Origin: Sphagnum compactum
Lineage: Eukaryota; Bryophyta; Sphagnopsida; Sphagnales
DNA: 64,000 nt
NCBI GenBank assembly: GCA_965153455.1
Contig: OZ234493.1
Coordinates: forward strand, 26,278,213 to 26,342,212
Direction of reading: 5' to 3'
The position numbers and the translations under genes are program-made. The notes beneath the pieces were generated by a model, which was given only the letters and a program-made list of their open reading frames with translations, was not told the origin of the DNA and made no database searches. Positions 35,320-51,499 of the stretch are shown here, piece after piece (position 1 is the stretch's first letter; every line of letters begins with the position of its first letter).

Positions 35320-38090
35320 ACAACATCTTCTCAAATTAATGAGGAATTCAATCAAGGAAAAGATCCTTTCAGTCTCTTATAGGGAACCAACAATCCCAAA
35401 AATTTGACGAACAAGAAACCCAACTGTGCAAAACATGGTTTCATGTTTCCCCCACCATTAAAAGGGACATTTGATCTCCTTCACATCCACTAAATAATGC
35501 CAAAAAACCAACAGTTCCTTCTTAACAAACTCTTTTGTTAGCTCAACACTCCCTATTGTCATTTTAAAATATCAAATTATTGTCATCATCCACTCTCTAG
35601 TCAATAAAACCATTATTAGATTCTATCGATGGAAGCAAGTGATAATAACATCACATGAACATAGGATACAATGGCATTGTATTATATTGTTCAACAATTG
35701 CTACTCCTTGAAAATGACCAATGAAAGAAGACACTAAACAAAAACTTTTAAATCTTGGGTTCAACATTAGAGCTAACATATTATGTGATTTTTTTTCATC
35801 AAATTTCTTCAAGAACAAAAAAATTTATTGAGAATTCCACAAACCTCTTTTCTAATGTTAGAAGGCAAACAAATTAATTCAAGTGCTAGACCATAATTTT
35901 CTTCCATTAAGGTTTAAAAAGATGGTGCATTTTTTAGTTCTTCTTTCAATTTCAAGCTTATGGAAATGGTAGAATGAAGGGCATCATTTAATAACCAATG
36001 TCCCTTAAATTAATTTAGAACACAAGTAGCTATAAGAGGGGAGAGATAATCAACAACAATTTGACAATTATTGACGCACTCCCAAGCTCCTTGATAGACT
36101 CAAATGTGAATCTGGTTTGAACCAACGAAAGGGTAAGGAGTTGAGGCACATTCCCTGACTCGCAACACTTGGGGGGGGGGGGGGGGGGTAGAGGGGTGTG
36201 CTGGAGCTCCGAAATGAGACTAAGAAGAATGACAAGCAATTAATCACTCACCCGAACCTGCACAAACCAAACAACAAGTTGGTTAGTGCAAAGCTGGAGC
36301 ACTTTTGGTGCTAGGACGAGCCACGGGCAAACTCGGACTCACAAGACTCACCACTGCTCGGACTTGGGGGAAGCCATCACCTTCCCCCTTATAGTATACT
36401 TTGTGCCTAGTCACGGGACTAGCACCCAAATGGTTTTTTGTCCCAAGTGGCAATCTTGAAATTCCCAAAACTAAGATTCCCGCGACTTTGGGGACCCATA
36501 ATTTGGCATGCGGACTTCCGATTGAGATGAGATCGAAAATCAAAGTTTTAGCCCTTGTCGAGAGCTTTTCCAACAATATGTCGCACGCCACCTGCACGCA
36601 AGGAAATCGAGTCAATTCCTGACTTTAAATTCCTTCTTTTGACTATAACTTGTGTAGAAATGTCCAAATGGGTCATGCGAGCCCATTTTAGACATCTACG
36701 TTCCAAGAGCTTTCCAATGGTATAAGGAAGTCATCAATCCATTGGGTTTTGACCTTTGTAATTGTGCTTTGAAAATTCAAGAGTCCATTGGGACTCCAAG
36801 TCCCAAAGTGGGAGTTCCCTTGGGAGTGTGAGGGGTCATTCCCTCACACTCTCCTACACTCCTGAAAGCACGGGATGTGACTCCCAAGCTTCCTCTTGGC
36901 CTACACCCTTGCAAGCCCTCGCCTTGGTCGTAAACTTAAGGTTAAGGTTGCGACAAATATGCCATGTCAAAAGGGGTGGAACTCTAATTGTCATTCTCAT
37001 TGAACTTGAACTACATAACAAAGCATTATAACATTTTTGAACTATACACTCTCTTGAAAAAGAATGATTTTGCTAACAAACCTTCAAAAAAACACAAACA
37101 AATGATCATTATTTACATTGTAGCAAACATTAACAAAAATCATAATAAACAAATAAGTATTAAAGTTTTGATAATAACCTCGTTTTAACTATAGTGTTCA
37201 ATTTTCTTTAAGGAAAATTCAAATTTGCACAAGCCTTGTTCCATTCCTTAACTTTTTCAGCAAAGTTATGCATTTGAAGGGGGACATTAATTTTAAAAAA
37301 TAAAAAATACGTGAATAAAAATAGAGGGCGCAATATACTGGTTGTTGGGTATAAAATATAAGTTAATTAGTCAAAAAATAGGGTACGTTTTATTCAAATA
37401 GTCAATTTAATCATAATATAAGGTATAATAATATGAAATAATGGATTATAATTAATATAGGGTGGTTTTAATATATATATATATACATTATAAAAGTAGA
37501 TGATAATAGGGTGATAAAAATTTACATTGGACAACTATTTAATATCCCCTTTAAAAATGGTCATTTGACACACGTAGATCTTAAACTTTACATTAAATGT
37601 CCCCCTGGGGTCATGCATTTATATAAGTCAAATTGGGTAGTTTTGATAGATACATATTTCAAACCCTTATAGACTTTTTCATTAACTAAAACATAGTGAC
37701 AAGCCTTAAAAAATACATGGCCAAAAGAACTACCTTAAAAGCTTTTTATCAAACTTTAGGGCTGCAATCATACTATTTAAATTAGATCCTTCATCTTCAA
37801 CATAAGCAATGATTTTTTTTCTCCAGTCATACTTCCTTCACAATTTTGTCAAGTCTATGGCTAATGCATGCCCAAAGTATCAAATGTTTCAAAAAGCCCA
37901 ATTGCAATATGTTTTGGTTGTCAGTTAGCCCCCCAAAAAATAATAACAAAGGCAAAAATGTCATAAGCCCCTTTTGAGATTCACAAATTAAAACTTGTTA
38001 CATAATAACAATCTACCAAAGCAAGTAGGACATATAATTGTTTTATTTTTTCCACCAATTTTGGAAAAATTTCTCTTGAATTTTGTTTCC
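35320..38090 (-). pseudogene. hAT-superfamily transposase pseudogene, interrupted by an insertion
   Basis: Minus-strand fragments occur in the correct family order. From high to low coordinates: LVEKIKQLYVLLALVDCYYV; GAYDIFAFVIIFLGG; KKIIAYVEDEGSNLNSMIAA; KACHYVLVNEKVYKGLKYVS; EKVKEWNKACANLNF and RKLNTIVKTR; FVSKIILFQESV (the 'KTRFASKVIMFQE' motif); SPLIATCVLN.FKGHWLLND; NMLALMLNPRFKSFCLVSSF; and VDVKEIKCP..WWGKHE, FLVRQIFGIVGS and ETERIFSL (the C-terminal hAT dimerisation domain). Numerous stops and frame changes make it non-functional. AT-rich sequence expands it near 37.3-37.56 kb, and a compositionally different block interrupts it near 36.17-36.98 kb. Confidence 0.88.
36171..36985. mobile_element. 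Less AT-rich insertion inside the hAT pseudogene
   Basis: Between the hAT fragments ending near 37.0 kb and resuming near 36.06 kb lies sequence with much higher G+C, starting beside an 18-base G run (36,171-36,188). A 110-codon minus-strand frame (36,283-36,615) crosses it without recognised motifs. It looks like a later insertion, possibly a solo LTR or other retroelement piece, but terminal repeats and a target duplication were not identified, so the edges are approximate. Confidence 0.4.
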
Positions 38091-38094
38091 TACA

Positions 38095-39715
38095 AGGCAA
38101 AACAACCCTTGAACACAAATGTAGATTAAATCCTTTTAACCATTGGTTTTTTTCAACAAGATGCATTGGCAAATTGTTTTTAACAATTAAAAAATTAAGT
38201 ATTCCAAAAACTGTTTTTGTTGCACGTCATCTTTTTTATAGGAATCTTTGGTAACAAAAACATTAGAGATAGTGGTTTCATTTACATGAGGTATTTTTTT
38301 TGCAGGTTGATTTTCATAAGGTTTTTTAAACAAATTGTTTAATTCTTCAAATATTTTTGCAATCATAGAATAGTTTACATAAACATGTTTTTGCTGGCAG
38401 TAATTCCATTTGTGCTATTATACAATGTCAAACCTTTCCTTGCTTATGTTTTGGCATTTTTAAATTAAAATTAGACTCGCGTACAAAAAATGCATTTCTT
38501 CAATTGAGAACATTTAACATCCATTGACTTATTGTCATTTATACAATAAAATGACCAACATAGTGCATTTCTACTATCATGTTTTCACTAAATTTTTTGA
38601 AGATACATTTTTTTCAAATTTTCCTTCAATTTTTCTTCCCCCAATTTGCATTAATATATTTTTTTATTTGCAAACTTGGCTGAATTTCAAACTCTTCTTC
38701 CATTACAATGTCATTTAAATATATTTCATCATTATTATTCATTTTGTTTTCATTTGGGACGACTCTTCCATTATCAGTTGCAAGATGAAATTTTGCTAGA
38801 TGAATGGCAAAGAAAACCAAACAATAATATGCAAACCTTTAGGCTACCAAAAGTTTAATTTACTCAATATGTTTATTTTAATGATTTTGGGTGTTTTTAC
38901 CTTACCATTTAATAATGAATTATAAATAAATGGATTATAATTTGAAACTAGAAGCTCACACCATGTTGTGTTTTTTTAAAAATAATCTTAAAGTGACAAC
39001 TATTTCAATGAAAATTCCCAAAAAAATGAATAAGTACAAGGGTTCATAAAGCTCAGGTCAAGGTCCTTGCACAATTTATGGAAATTCTACCTTATAAATT
39101 TTCCTAATTCCTTATCCAAAAATTGTGTAATTCAACATTTCTTTAATGTTTAACTAAATTTCCATGTGGAAACACAAAACGAAACACCATTGTAAAAACA
39201 ATAAAAGCAAATACAAGCTTCCAAGCTACCATTTTTGAAAGGTTATGTGCTAGACAAATTAATAAGAAATGAAAATTAAATTACACTAACTAATGACAAG
39301 AGATGTCTGAAAGGAATATGACTCATGATATTAAAATATTCAAGTTTGATAACTTAATGAAGACCATTTGAAACATTTATATTGCAATCAAATTTAACAT
39401 TAACACCTAGAGTGTTAAGTAGTCTAGAATCTAACTAACATCAAAACTAATTCATTAATGGAATGCTTGTTAACACTAACCTAAATGATAGTTAATCTTA
39501 TCATTTTTAATTCATACCTAGTTAGTGTTAAGTTCATGTTACGGTTTAGTTGCACACCTCCATCATGATAAATTCATAGTATCATGATGAAAGAAAGGGA
39601 GTGAGAAGCAAAACTCGTTGTGTAGTCTCGCTTTCATCATTGTCACCCTTTATTTTCTCTATTTTTATTATTTTCTATGAGCTTATGTTGTTTAATTTTT
39701 GTGAGCTTTGATGTC
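38095..39715. other. Intergenic AT-rich sequence
   Basis: Possibly the decayed N-terminal part of the neighbouring hAT pseudogene at first; otherwise no feature is supported. Confidence 0.45.
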
Positions 39716-39719
39716 TTTT

Positions 39720-39950
39720 GTGTTATTTCTCTTGTTTTTGCATTTGGTTTTTCTCAAGTTTCATTGTCATTAACAATTCTTTTTCTCTTATTTGTGCTCA
39801 ACTTCACTCAAGTTTCATAGTCATTGATGCCCTACTTTTTTTTCTCTTCTTTGCATTTAGCTTTGTTCAAACTTCATTGTCATCACCACCTTTTTTTTTG
39901 TTGTTCTTTGCAATTCCCTTCATTTGAGTTTTGTCATCATCTTCACCTTG
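39720..39950. repeat. Degenerate tandem repeat, unit about 57 bp
   Basis: About four units of the form 'T-rich CTCTT..TTTGCATTT..CTTT.TTCAA.TTTCATTGTCAT' follow each other. T-richness keeps a plus-strand frame open (Phe/Ser-rich), which is not evidence of a protein. Confidence 0.6.
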
Positions 39951-39958
39951 CTTTGGGC

Positions 39959-40472
39959 TACCTAGGTCTAGTTCTTAGGGCTAGGAGTCTTTGAATTGCA
40001 TTTTTTTTATTCTTGACTTTTGGTTTTGCTCTCATCTTCTGTGACATTTTTATTTTTGTGTTTCATTTTTTGCATTCTTGTTTCTATAGTGAATTTCTTA
40101 ATATGTTTTTGTCTTGTGTCTTTGCACTTTGCAATGTGCAATTTGATGTCATTTTTATTTTTGTTCCCAAGAGCAAAGAAGTGTGAACTTACAAACCAAA
40201 AGAAAACAAAAAAAAATTGCAACCTTCACTACAAAACAAAACCTCAAAACACAAGAATAACAAAGAGCTTCTAGCAAATGAGCAGAATGACCAATGAGCT
40301 CTCACTTGGGCACCTTATTTTCATGCACACGAAGCCTTTGCACAAGATAGCCATTGCACAACACCACCTTAAACCCTAAGCTTCATCGGAGACCCTAGCC
40401 TAAAAACCTAGACCTTCCACCCTACTACTACCCAACATATGGACTCCTAGCCCTAAGAACTAGACCTAGGTA
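39959..40472. repeat. Pair of perfect 31-bp inverted repeats
   Basis: The 31 bases at 39,959-39,989 (beginning TACCTAGGTCTAG, ending CTAGGAGTC) are the exact reverse complement of 40,442-40,472. The 452-bp interior is AT-rich on its left side and less so on its right. No gene is seen between the arms. Confidence 0.85.
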
Positions 40473-40479
40473 CCCCTTT

Positions 40480-41205
40480 ATACCCTACCTGAGGATTGGG
40501 GTTTTGTAAACATCTTGGGTGTTGTACAAATGAGGCAAATATTGAGGCAGCTATCACCAATTTTGATACCTGCTAGTTTGAAGGGTGAGACCAGTGAACT
40601 TGGGGGGCTGATTCTCACTCTCTTTGTGATACACAGCCAACATTGGTATTTACAGTGACACAAAATTTAGTCTTACTAATTGACCACATTTGATCGACCA
40701 CTAATTATTCACATTTGACATATTGATAAGTTGTTAACTATTTTCTAAAGTGTGATATTAAAAAAATCGCATGAAAAAAAAACAAAGTGTGCTACGAAAA
40801 CTAGCATTAAAAAATTCTGCTATGATACTAACAATTGCCACAAGCATTCAACAAGAAAAATTGCATACACAACTAGATTAGACCAGGTCTGGAAATCATG
40901 TTTACCAAACTTGCAATTAGCACCTTCTTCATTTCCAACATACTTAAGGAAAAACCCATGACCATCCTAATGTTGGGCAACACCCTCAAACTATTTCTCC
41001 TTCTCAACTCCCTCCTTGTTTCATACCCACCAAAGAGTTTTCATCCTCTTGTCTCTTCACCATCATCTTCACTTACAGCCTCAAAATATTACAAATATTG
41101 TTGGCTGACCAGTCTGGATCTCTTTGTCTTGATCATAATTCTTTCACACCAAAATTAAATAAGAGTATGTGAAATATCATAGTCCTAATGTTGGATCTGA
41201 GGTTG
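40480..41205. other. Intergenic region downstream of the phytoglobin gene
   Basis: No gene is supported. It should contain the phytoglobin 3' untranslated region next to 41,209. Confidence 0.5.
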
Positions 41206-41208
41206 AAC

Positions 41209-43723
<2,515 letters not shown>

Positions 43724-46700
43724 GATGCCAGAAGCAGAAGGAAAAATTTGTGCTGATGTAGCTTTCTTCTCCTGGCAAGCCCTCCAGACTCTAGCCTTAG
43801 GAATTTCTTATCAAGTCTCTGTAAATCAAAGCACAAACTACTTTTCTTCTTATATGTATGTAATGGGTCCCTTGTAAAAAAAGCTTCAAAGACTTAGGAA
43901 TTTTATATACCATATTCAAACTGGTGCTTCCACAAGCTACAAACAGGGAAATGCAGGGCCCATAACAAGGAGTTATGAAGATGCTTACACAACAACACAC
44001 AAAAAAGTTATTTAGTTTCTATCTTCAAAGAGAAAATTTGCCATAATTATGACTCTTTTCATCACCTCAAAAAGAATTTCCTTTCATTAATTTAAAGGAT
44101 TAGTTAAGGATGAAACCGACCCTAGGCCCTAGGGTAAGGTATTTTGACATAACTTTCCCTTGAAAAACCAATTTAATAAACAAGAACCCCATGATCCATG
44201 GCTGCAAATCAAGGGATTGCAATTTGGAATGCCAATATTAGAAGAAGATGATCCATCACACAAAAAATCCTGGCAATAATAATTTAATATTAATATCACC
44301 CAATTCTTCATGGCATACCAATGGAAGCTTAGAGTATATACCATTGCATAGGGTCAGCTTCCACATCGAGAAAATGAATTGCCCTAGCCTGGTTAGGTAG
44401 CATGGTGCCTAAGATTTTTTTCATTTTTTTTTCATTTTTTTTCATTTATATTTGGTAGTATAAGTAAGAGTATTTTAGTTTGGTATTATATAATTAATTA
44501 ATGAAGCTAGTGTACTTGAGAGTTCCTTTCAGATTTTTGGCATGGTAGGTATATTTCAAAATTTTCAGCAATTCCATGAAATAATTAAGTAGTTCCTGAC
44601 CGGGCTAAGTACTACGGTAATTAAATTATTTCAAAAAATCAATTTGTTTTTCTCGTATCTTTTGAAATTATTTATGCTTTTGTGATCTAAGTTATAATAT
44701 AATCTAATAATAATGAGTGATCAAATTATCCTTATTGTATAGCCTGCTATAATTGTGATGGTTTCCATCATCTCATGATCAAATTTTCACAAAATAAAAT
44801 AAAATGTTTCACTAGGTACTTGCCAATCTTCTTGATCTTGATGTTAACAAATTGTATGTAGCTCAAGATATATAGGCGCACATCCATACGATCGAATTAG
44901 ATGCTTATATATTCATAATTTTTAACCAACCTTGTTGAAATTTTTAATTTTTCAAAAAAGAAAAAAATTTAATAATTATTTTTTTGAAAAAAAAATTAAT
45001 TACTTTTTGAAAGTAACTAAAATTATTCTTTTTAAAAATGTGCCAAACCTGACGCTAGCCTGTGATATTTAGAAGATTATTTTAATGCGGAGATTGACCC
45101 GAGGGTAAAGTAAGTATGTGGAGGAGAAGAGTTTTAGGCAATCTCACTCTTGGGCATTTTTGTTTTTTATCATTTTCAAAAGTGATGTAGCATGAATTGC
45201 AACCATCCAATAAGTCCTTCCGAATATGTTTATAAGACAACTAGGGTTAACAAGGACCCACACCCACGTTGGTACCTTCACATTTTGGAGGCCTCAATTG
45301 GTCATAACTAGGGGGAAAATAAAAATTAAATCTATTTTAATGTACATCATCACGTTGTTGTAAAAATAAAAATAAAAATTCATGATTTCTTTTTCATTTT
45401 TTCACATCACATTAGTCATGAGGAACCCAAAAGAAATCTCACAATAAATGATGACATTTTTTAGGAACCTATCTAAACATTTTTTTAAATGTTACCAAAA
45501 CAAAACCAATAGGGAAATGTCGTAACATGATTTTCAATGTTTTCAAATCTAATGATTTTTTTTCTCCAAAAAAGTTTCAAATATGTTCTTTTCATTTTTT
45601 TATTTCACATTTGTTCAAATTTTCAAACCAGGAAAAAACACTTGTCATGACATGTGTATTTGAATGTTTTCAATCACATTGCCACATTTTGAAAGAATTA
45701 TATGAATTTTTGGGTATGATGAGTGACATAATCATTTTTGAAGAAAGTGGTTTCATATTTAGTTTTGTGAGTTATGGATTGGTGACAAAGTCACTTGAGG
45801 CTGAGTGCACATTTGAGGAGGTGGCAGAGAAAATAAAATGTCAAAAGATGAATGTGAATCTTTTTACAACTATATTCGGATGAATCATCTCACCTCGTTT
45901 ATAAGGGCAAAATCCCTTGAAGCTATTATACTCTATAATGATTCTGAACACAATAAAAAAAAATGACCGCCAGGCTTTACGCCCCAGTGCTCAGGCATTA
46001 CCCTACACTTGTAACCCCGTCAAAGTTAATTCCCAAAAAATCAAAGTTAATTCCAAAAATAATATCCCTCCACTCACAAGACGATCAAAGGGTATGAATT
46101 GTCCAAGGGTACGAATTGTCCCTTTTGAAGTCCAAATTAAATTGATACGAGTCACATATCAAAGACTAAGGACCAATAAGGAAGATTAAAAAGTGGCAAT
46201 CATCCCTAAGAAGATTTAGCCAAATCTGGCTATAAACCAGAAATGAAGTGCAAATCTTTAATCATCCGTCCTTGTATATGTTTGAGTTACACTAAATATA
46301 CAAATCTGGCAATTTTTTAATCTCTTTTTTTCCCTCACTTCTGGCAACTGAAAACCTCCAAAATCACTTCTTTCATAATATGCTGTACATCTACCTATTG
46401 TGTCCACACTCTGAATGAACACCAAAACAATCCGTTCCAATCTAAACAGTCTAAACACTTTCACCAAAGAAACCGATTCACCGAATGTGAAACTGGTTCT
46501 AAAAAAACTTCCAAAAGTTGGATCCAATGCCATAGTCCCTCTGTCTCTGTGGGGGCAGGGCCCAATAAAATCCAATTCTGATGTCAGTTATGAAAATTAG
46601 GGTTTGGTTCTTACTAATTGGAACTGAAACAAGACAATTATCACCCACCAAAACAGGTACCTGCCCAAACAGTGGTTCAATCTGAACTCTTAATCGAGAG

Positions 46701-48945
46701 TTCAGTTTTTCAGCATTTCATGGAACATTTATTATATTTAGCTGCCACAAGGGGCAGAGCTATTTGAGTGATGATGGATGGGGGTTTAGGCTTGTTTAAG
46801 CTTGTTTACACTTGCAGAATTTTTATGTGAAAATAGTAGAGCTCGTTTCATCCATCCTCTGTCCCATAAAATTAGGAGAAGATTCCGCGACTCCCTGAAC
46901 AAAAAACAAACGTCAGAAAGAAAGGTACTTCCAGAATCTGTACAAAAAAGCATCAAACTTTTCATCATCTGGAAAAGTAGAAATTGGATGAGTCTTCAGC
47001 TTCTGGCCCAGCTTCTCGTTGGTTTTCATCCAAATTTTCTAAAGATACATGACACTTGTTGAAGATTGATGCACGGTTCAATGTATCTGCCCCACTTAGA
47101 ACATCTCCACCCCAAAACTGTGAATAACACGCTTTATTTTACAATAGAATACCGTTTATTATGATCACTGCCCCCAGTCATAAAAGTTCCTTTAAACACT
47201 CAAAGACCATTCATGTCTTTACATCTGGACGAGTAATAATCCGTGTCCAAATCCATAGTAGATAAAAGCTTTTAAAGGGGTTAAAATGACCACTGCAAAA
47301 TGGACCATCAATACCCGAGAGCAGCAGGATTCACACTATTCTGATGGAAGATTTCATGTAAAGGGGTGTTCCATATGGACCCCAAAGCACTCCAATTTTA
47401 TCAGATGCCTCGGAAGAGTACAAAAGCACTCCAAGGTTTTTCTCTGTGTGCTTAAAAGCATGGACGATTCGTTTGTTAGTTGAAGGACCCGTTTGACAAG
47501 CACATGCAGACTGTTCACCTTTCCAATTAAAAAAGCCTTTCGTACATTATGCTGCTATATGAAGGCTTGCTTCCATAGGTCTCCTTAATTTTTGAGCCTA
47601 CACCAAAGGTCTCTCGCCCTCAAGGCTCCAACCTTCAAATTAGGGGAGGCCCTTGGAAGTAGGACTTGCTCCATATACTAGAGTTATCTTTAAAGTCCTT
47701 CCCAATCCAGTCTTTTTTTTTGGTATCCTTTTCATTTCGTCATTTCCTCTTTGTTGTTATCCATAAAATTCAGAACATTTTGATAAGTAGCACATTTGAA
47801 GATGAGATTGATGAATTTTTTATTATGCTTTGTGTTTAATGCATCTATGCTGGTAGCCATCTTTTGGTTTGCTAATTCAAAGTTTATATTGAGAATCACA
47901 TTTAGAATCAAACTCTTTTTAAATATTTATGAAAATATAAAAAAATGAATTGATTTTGAATTGTGACGCCCAATGCAAATTAATTAAGCATGTTAATGTT
48001 CATCTACCATTTTGACCTGTTTTGAATCCTTAATGAACAATACCATCCCTTGCCTAAAATACTTATATTTTATAAGTCTATTATATTTCTCTTAGCAAAG
48101 AGGAGGGATGCTATACCAACGCTTTAAGAGTGAGAGGAATCTAACACCTATGTTAAAAATCGCCAAATTTTTCCCAATGTATTTTATGATCACTTCTCAT
48201 GTATGACCTCACATGGGATCTTACAACCCTTGTAATATCTCACTAACCAATCAACAAGACCTTATGAATTCTTAAGTGTTCTGTTTTCCAAAAGAAGGAC
48301 AAAACTAAGAAACAAATCTCAGCATTTCATTAAGTGGGTAAAGGGTTTACAAAAAAACCCTTCCTTGATTTTGGGTAGTTCATTTTGAGTGATTTAAAAT
48401 GTTGCAAGAGCACTACCTCAAGCTCTAGAAATCCTCTTTGACGTGCAAAGGAAAAGGAGTAATTGAAAAATGGCAAGAAGAAAAATAAGCTTTCAACTTA
48501 TAAAATATGTTTTTTTTTGCCTTCTCTTTGGACCCCTCCCACTTTCAAAGCTTCTAACTTTCTCATTTTTTGTTCGTTTTAAACGATTTAAAGTGCTATA
48601 GGAGCACCACCTTCAATTCTACAAATCATTTTTGAATTGTAATAGCAACAGAGCAACATACAAAGAAGTTTTTCGATGTTTGGGAACCAGCTTTGTAGTC
48701 TTCTATGATTTGTTTTTTTCAATTCTTGACCCGTCTACTTTTGGGGGGGGTGGGGTTGTAACTTTCTCATTTCACATCCGTTTTTGAAAAGAATTAATGT
48801 GTCAGATATGCGAAGAGGAGGTGTTCAACTTTTGTTTGGACACCAGAAACAATGGAGCCTTCCCCCCGGATCTAGCCTGCCTTGACCACTTAATTGTTGC
48901 TCACCAACCATTCTACCCTAGTATATTTTTTCATGGGTGAAATTT
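43724..48945. other. Intergenic region between phytoglobin and the 49-kb repeats
   Basis: The phytoglobin promoter should lie just above 43,724; no clear TATA box is singled out. ACCGACCCTAGGCCCTAGGGTAAGGTA at 44.12 kb has a diverged inverted relative at 15.97 kb. A (T8-9 CA) run occurs at about 44,415-44,450. A 118-codon plus-strand frame (45,527-45,883) is open but unrecognised. The less AT-rich 46.2-47.5 kb portion has open frames on both strands without motifs. Confidence 0.45.
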
Positions 48946-48949
48946 TGCC

Positions 48950-49210
48950 AAATTTCAACCTAAAAAAAATAATTTCAAACTTTACAAAGGATTTTTCATG
49001 AAAAAATGGCCCAAATTCACCAAATTTTTAAAAAACAATTCAAATTGCTATAATTTTATGATGAACTCTAGCCAGTAGTCAAGAATATAGAAGGATTCTG
49101 TTTTTTTCTATTTTCATATCTAATATGTAGCCAAATTTCGCTTTTTTTTTTTCTAAACCATCAGCACTTTGAGTACATCACAAAATCTTTTAAAAAATTT
49201 ATGTTTCCTA
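48950..49210. repeat. Degenerate dispersed repeat, copy 1
   Basis: Ordered blocks are shared with 51.50-51.74 and 51.88-52.08 kb: an 'AAATTTCA.CAAATTT' stretch, then CCAGTAGTCAA.A..AGAAGGAT, and a TTTTCTAAACC/ATAGCC stretch. Confidence 0.4.
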
Positions 49211-49214
49211 CACC

Positions 49215-51285
49215 TTGTGATCCACATATGTTTAGACCACGATAACCTTTGCTTTATGTGTAAGGTAGAACCCCTGTGTATGCCTCATCTTAGGTTCCTC
49301 ATTCTATGAATGTTCCTCTATGACCTAAAAATAGTATCCAACATTTTTTATGGATGAATGAAAACAGGAACCCTAATTCAACTATGTGGCAGCTGATGTT
49401 GAAGCTATTATGTTTCAAGGACGCCGAAAGTTCAATTACTTTTTTTCTATTTTTGACTTTGTTTGTTGTTTTGTAGGTTATTGTGGAGTGGCTTAGGTGA
49501 GCTGGTTTCGGTGATGGAGCGGGATCCTTGTTATTTAATTGAAAAACTTTATGGGGAGGGTGAGTCATAGATCTTAGAGGCGATTGGTGCGAAGTTTTCA
49601 AAGGAATGGAGGGAGGTGGACAAGGGGCAACTAAATGAAGCTAGCTAAGGAAAAGGACTGAGAAGCAATTTTTCTTTTGGGAGTGGGAGAAGTTAAGTTC
49701 TGATATGCTTGTTAGGAAGTGTGGCATTTGTTTGGATTTGGATTGTACTCAGTTGAGGACTAAAGTCCCTTTGGATTTTTCTTTTCTTGAACTTGGCACT
49801 AACCTTTTGATGTGCCAAGTGCATCAAGAAGGAATTAAGAGGTCTAGCATTTGCATTTTAGGGACCAAAACAAGGGAAACAAAGTATGAGTATAGAATTT
49901 CAGAAGCGATTATAGTGGCAGCCATCATCTTTGACAATTTGGGGGTCTTAATGTGAATGTGGAATGTGGTCCATTCTAAGAAGAGAGTACCTCCGATATA
50001 GTTGGAGCTCCGAGGATTTTGAAATAAGAGGATACTATGAGGTGTAGAAGATCACATCCACTTGCTTTGTTCTTTTTTCTTTGTCCAACTTCTAAGAGAA
50101 ACCACGTAATGATGTTGGGGTTGCACTTGTGGGATTTTTGTTGTTGAAGGATGAGCTGCCACACTCATTAAGCTACTAGTTAGCTCCTTGAGAGGAAATC
50201 AAGAGAGGTTTCATTCCTTGAGGTCCATAGAATTAGAATAACAAAGTTTGATGATCGAAAGGATTTAGGTTTAGAAATAACACTTGTAATAACCTTCTTT
50301 CTGCTATTTGGAAATTCCAACAAATCTTGTTGCATTTGTATTCAAAATGTTTGGGATTTCCATCCCAAAATCATCATACCCTTTCTTTTGGTGACACCTC
50401 AACCATAGGCTTAATCCATTTTGTAATAACATCAGTTAAAGGCATTTCAACCTTTTGGTAGTAGTGCAAGTACCCTCCACTTGTATGGGCCAGCATCATG
50501 GTACTGCGCGACTCTAAAGCATTAATGTAATAAGCAAGGTGGTCCCATACAGTGGCACGGCATTTCATATGGGCCAACCATCACCATTGCATTGATGCCC
50601 TAGGAATACGACATCACCCTACAAATAAGATACCTCTATTTAAAGGTCCCCACTTGTAGAATGTATAATGTATCCAAAGAGTTTTCCCCATTTTGTGCAA
50701 AAATAGAAGCAACGTCCGTAAAAAAAACTCTTGTCCTTTACAAGCAAGCCTAATGAACTTTTTAAATTTCATCTTTGTAAATGGATGCACCTCCCCCACA
50801 CAAAACTTCACAATTCAAAATTCAGAGATTTTATAAAAGTGTAAAATATTGTCACATTTTTTCTTTTGTATATTTTGGTCTCTCATTGAGTAGAGGAAAT
50901 CTTGTTTGTTGATATTACAATGATGTTACAAAAATAACTTACATAATCTAGAAGGTACTCTCCAACTTGCTAGTTAAAATAACTTTCACGTGATGAAAAT
51001 TACCCATCAACTTATCCTTGTCACTGCAACACTATCCTTCTATAATGTCACTATCACAACAATGCTTTATGTAAAAAAAGGTCTATTAATAGACCCTTTT
51101 GAATTTTTGGCCCCCTTCGACTTACCAATCTCAAGGGATCTCAAATTTGAAAAGGTTTGTTGCTAGACCTTTCTCCAATACCTAAGGCATCTCTTTTTTT
51201 TTCCTTTTTTTTAAAAAAGTGTACATTATTGTTTTTGTAAGATTCCCAAAATTTAAAAGTTCATTACCTTGGGGGAAGAATTTTT
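49215..51285. other. Intergenic region with unrecognised coding-like frames
   Basis: The plus strand from 49.45 to 50.2 kb and the minus strand from 50.37 to 50.81 kb show protein-like stretches (for example a plus-strand frame with CGICLDLDCTQLRTKVPLDF, and minus-strand GGYLHYYQKVEMPL), broken by stops. They look like decayed mobile-element or gene coding sequence. I cannot assign a family. Confidence 0.35.
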
Positions 51286-51291
51286 TTTTTG

Positions 51292-51349
51292 GGCTCTTCC
51301 TGGATTTTCAGGCCTAGACTCAGCCAGACCCTCAAATCCAGGAAGAGCC
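51292..51349. repeat. Perfect 16-bp inverted repeat
   Basis: GGCTCTTCCTGGATTT (51,292-51,307) and AAATCCAGGAAGAGCC (51,334-51,349) are exact reverse complements around a 26-base loop. Confidence 0.85.
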
Positions 51350-51499
51350 TCAAAGGGATTCCTTACGCTATACAAAAAATTGCAAGCTGAAAGTCCATGC
51401 CCTCTCGTCTTTGAAATGCTACATTGTTATCAATCCTCCAGCTTCTTCTCTCCAGTCTTTGCCAAATGGTGTCTTTTTTTTTCAGGGAGGAGCAAAATT

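Noticed and set aside
45527-45883. 118-codon plus-strand open frame as a gene
   Set aside because: Composition is that of T-rich DNA (Phe, Ser, Ile-rich), with no motif, no splice context and no promoter; it could be chance.
46258-47062. Overlapping plus and minus frames near 46-47 kb as genes
   Set aside because: Neither strand gives a motif or a splice chain, and both-strand openness suggests chance or repeat remains.
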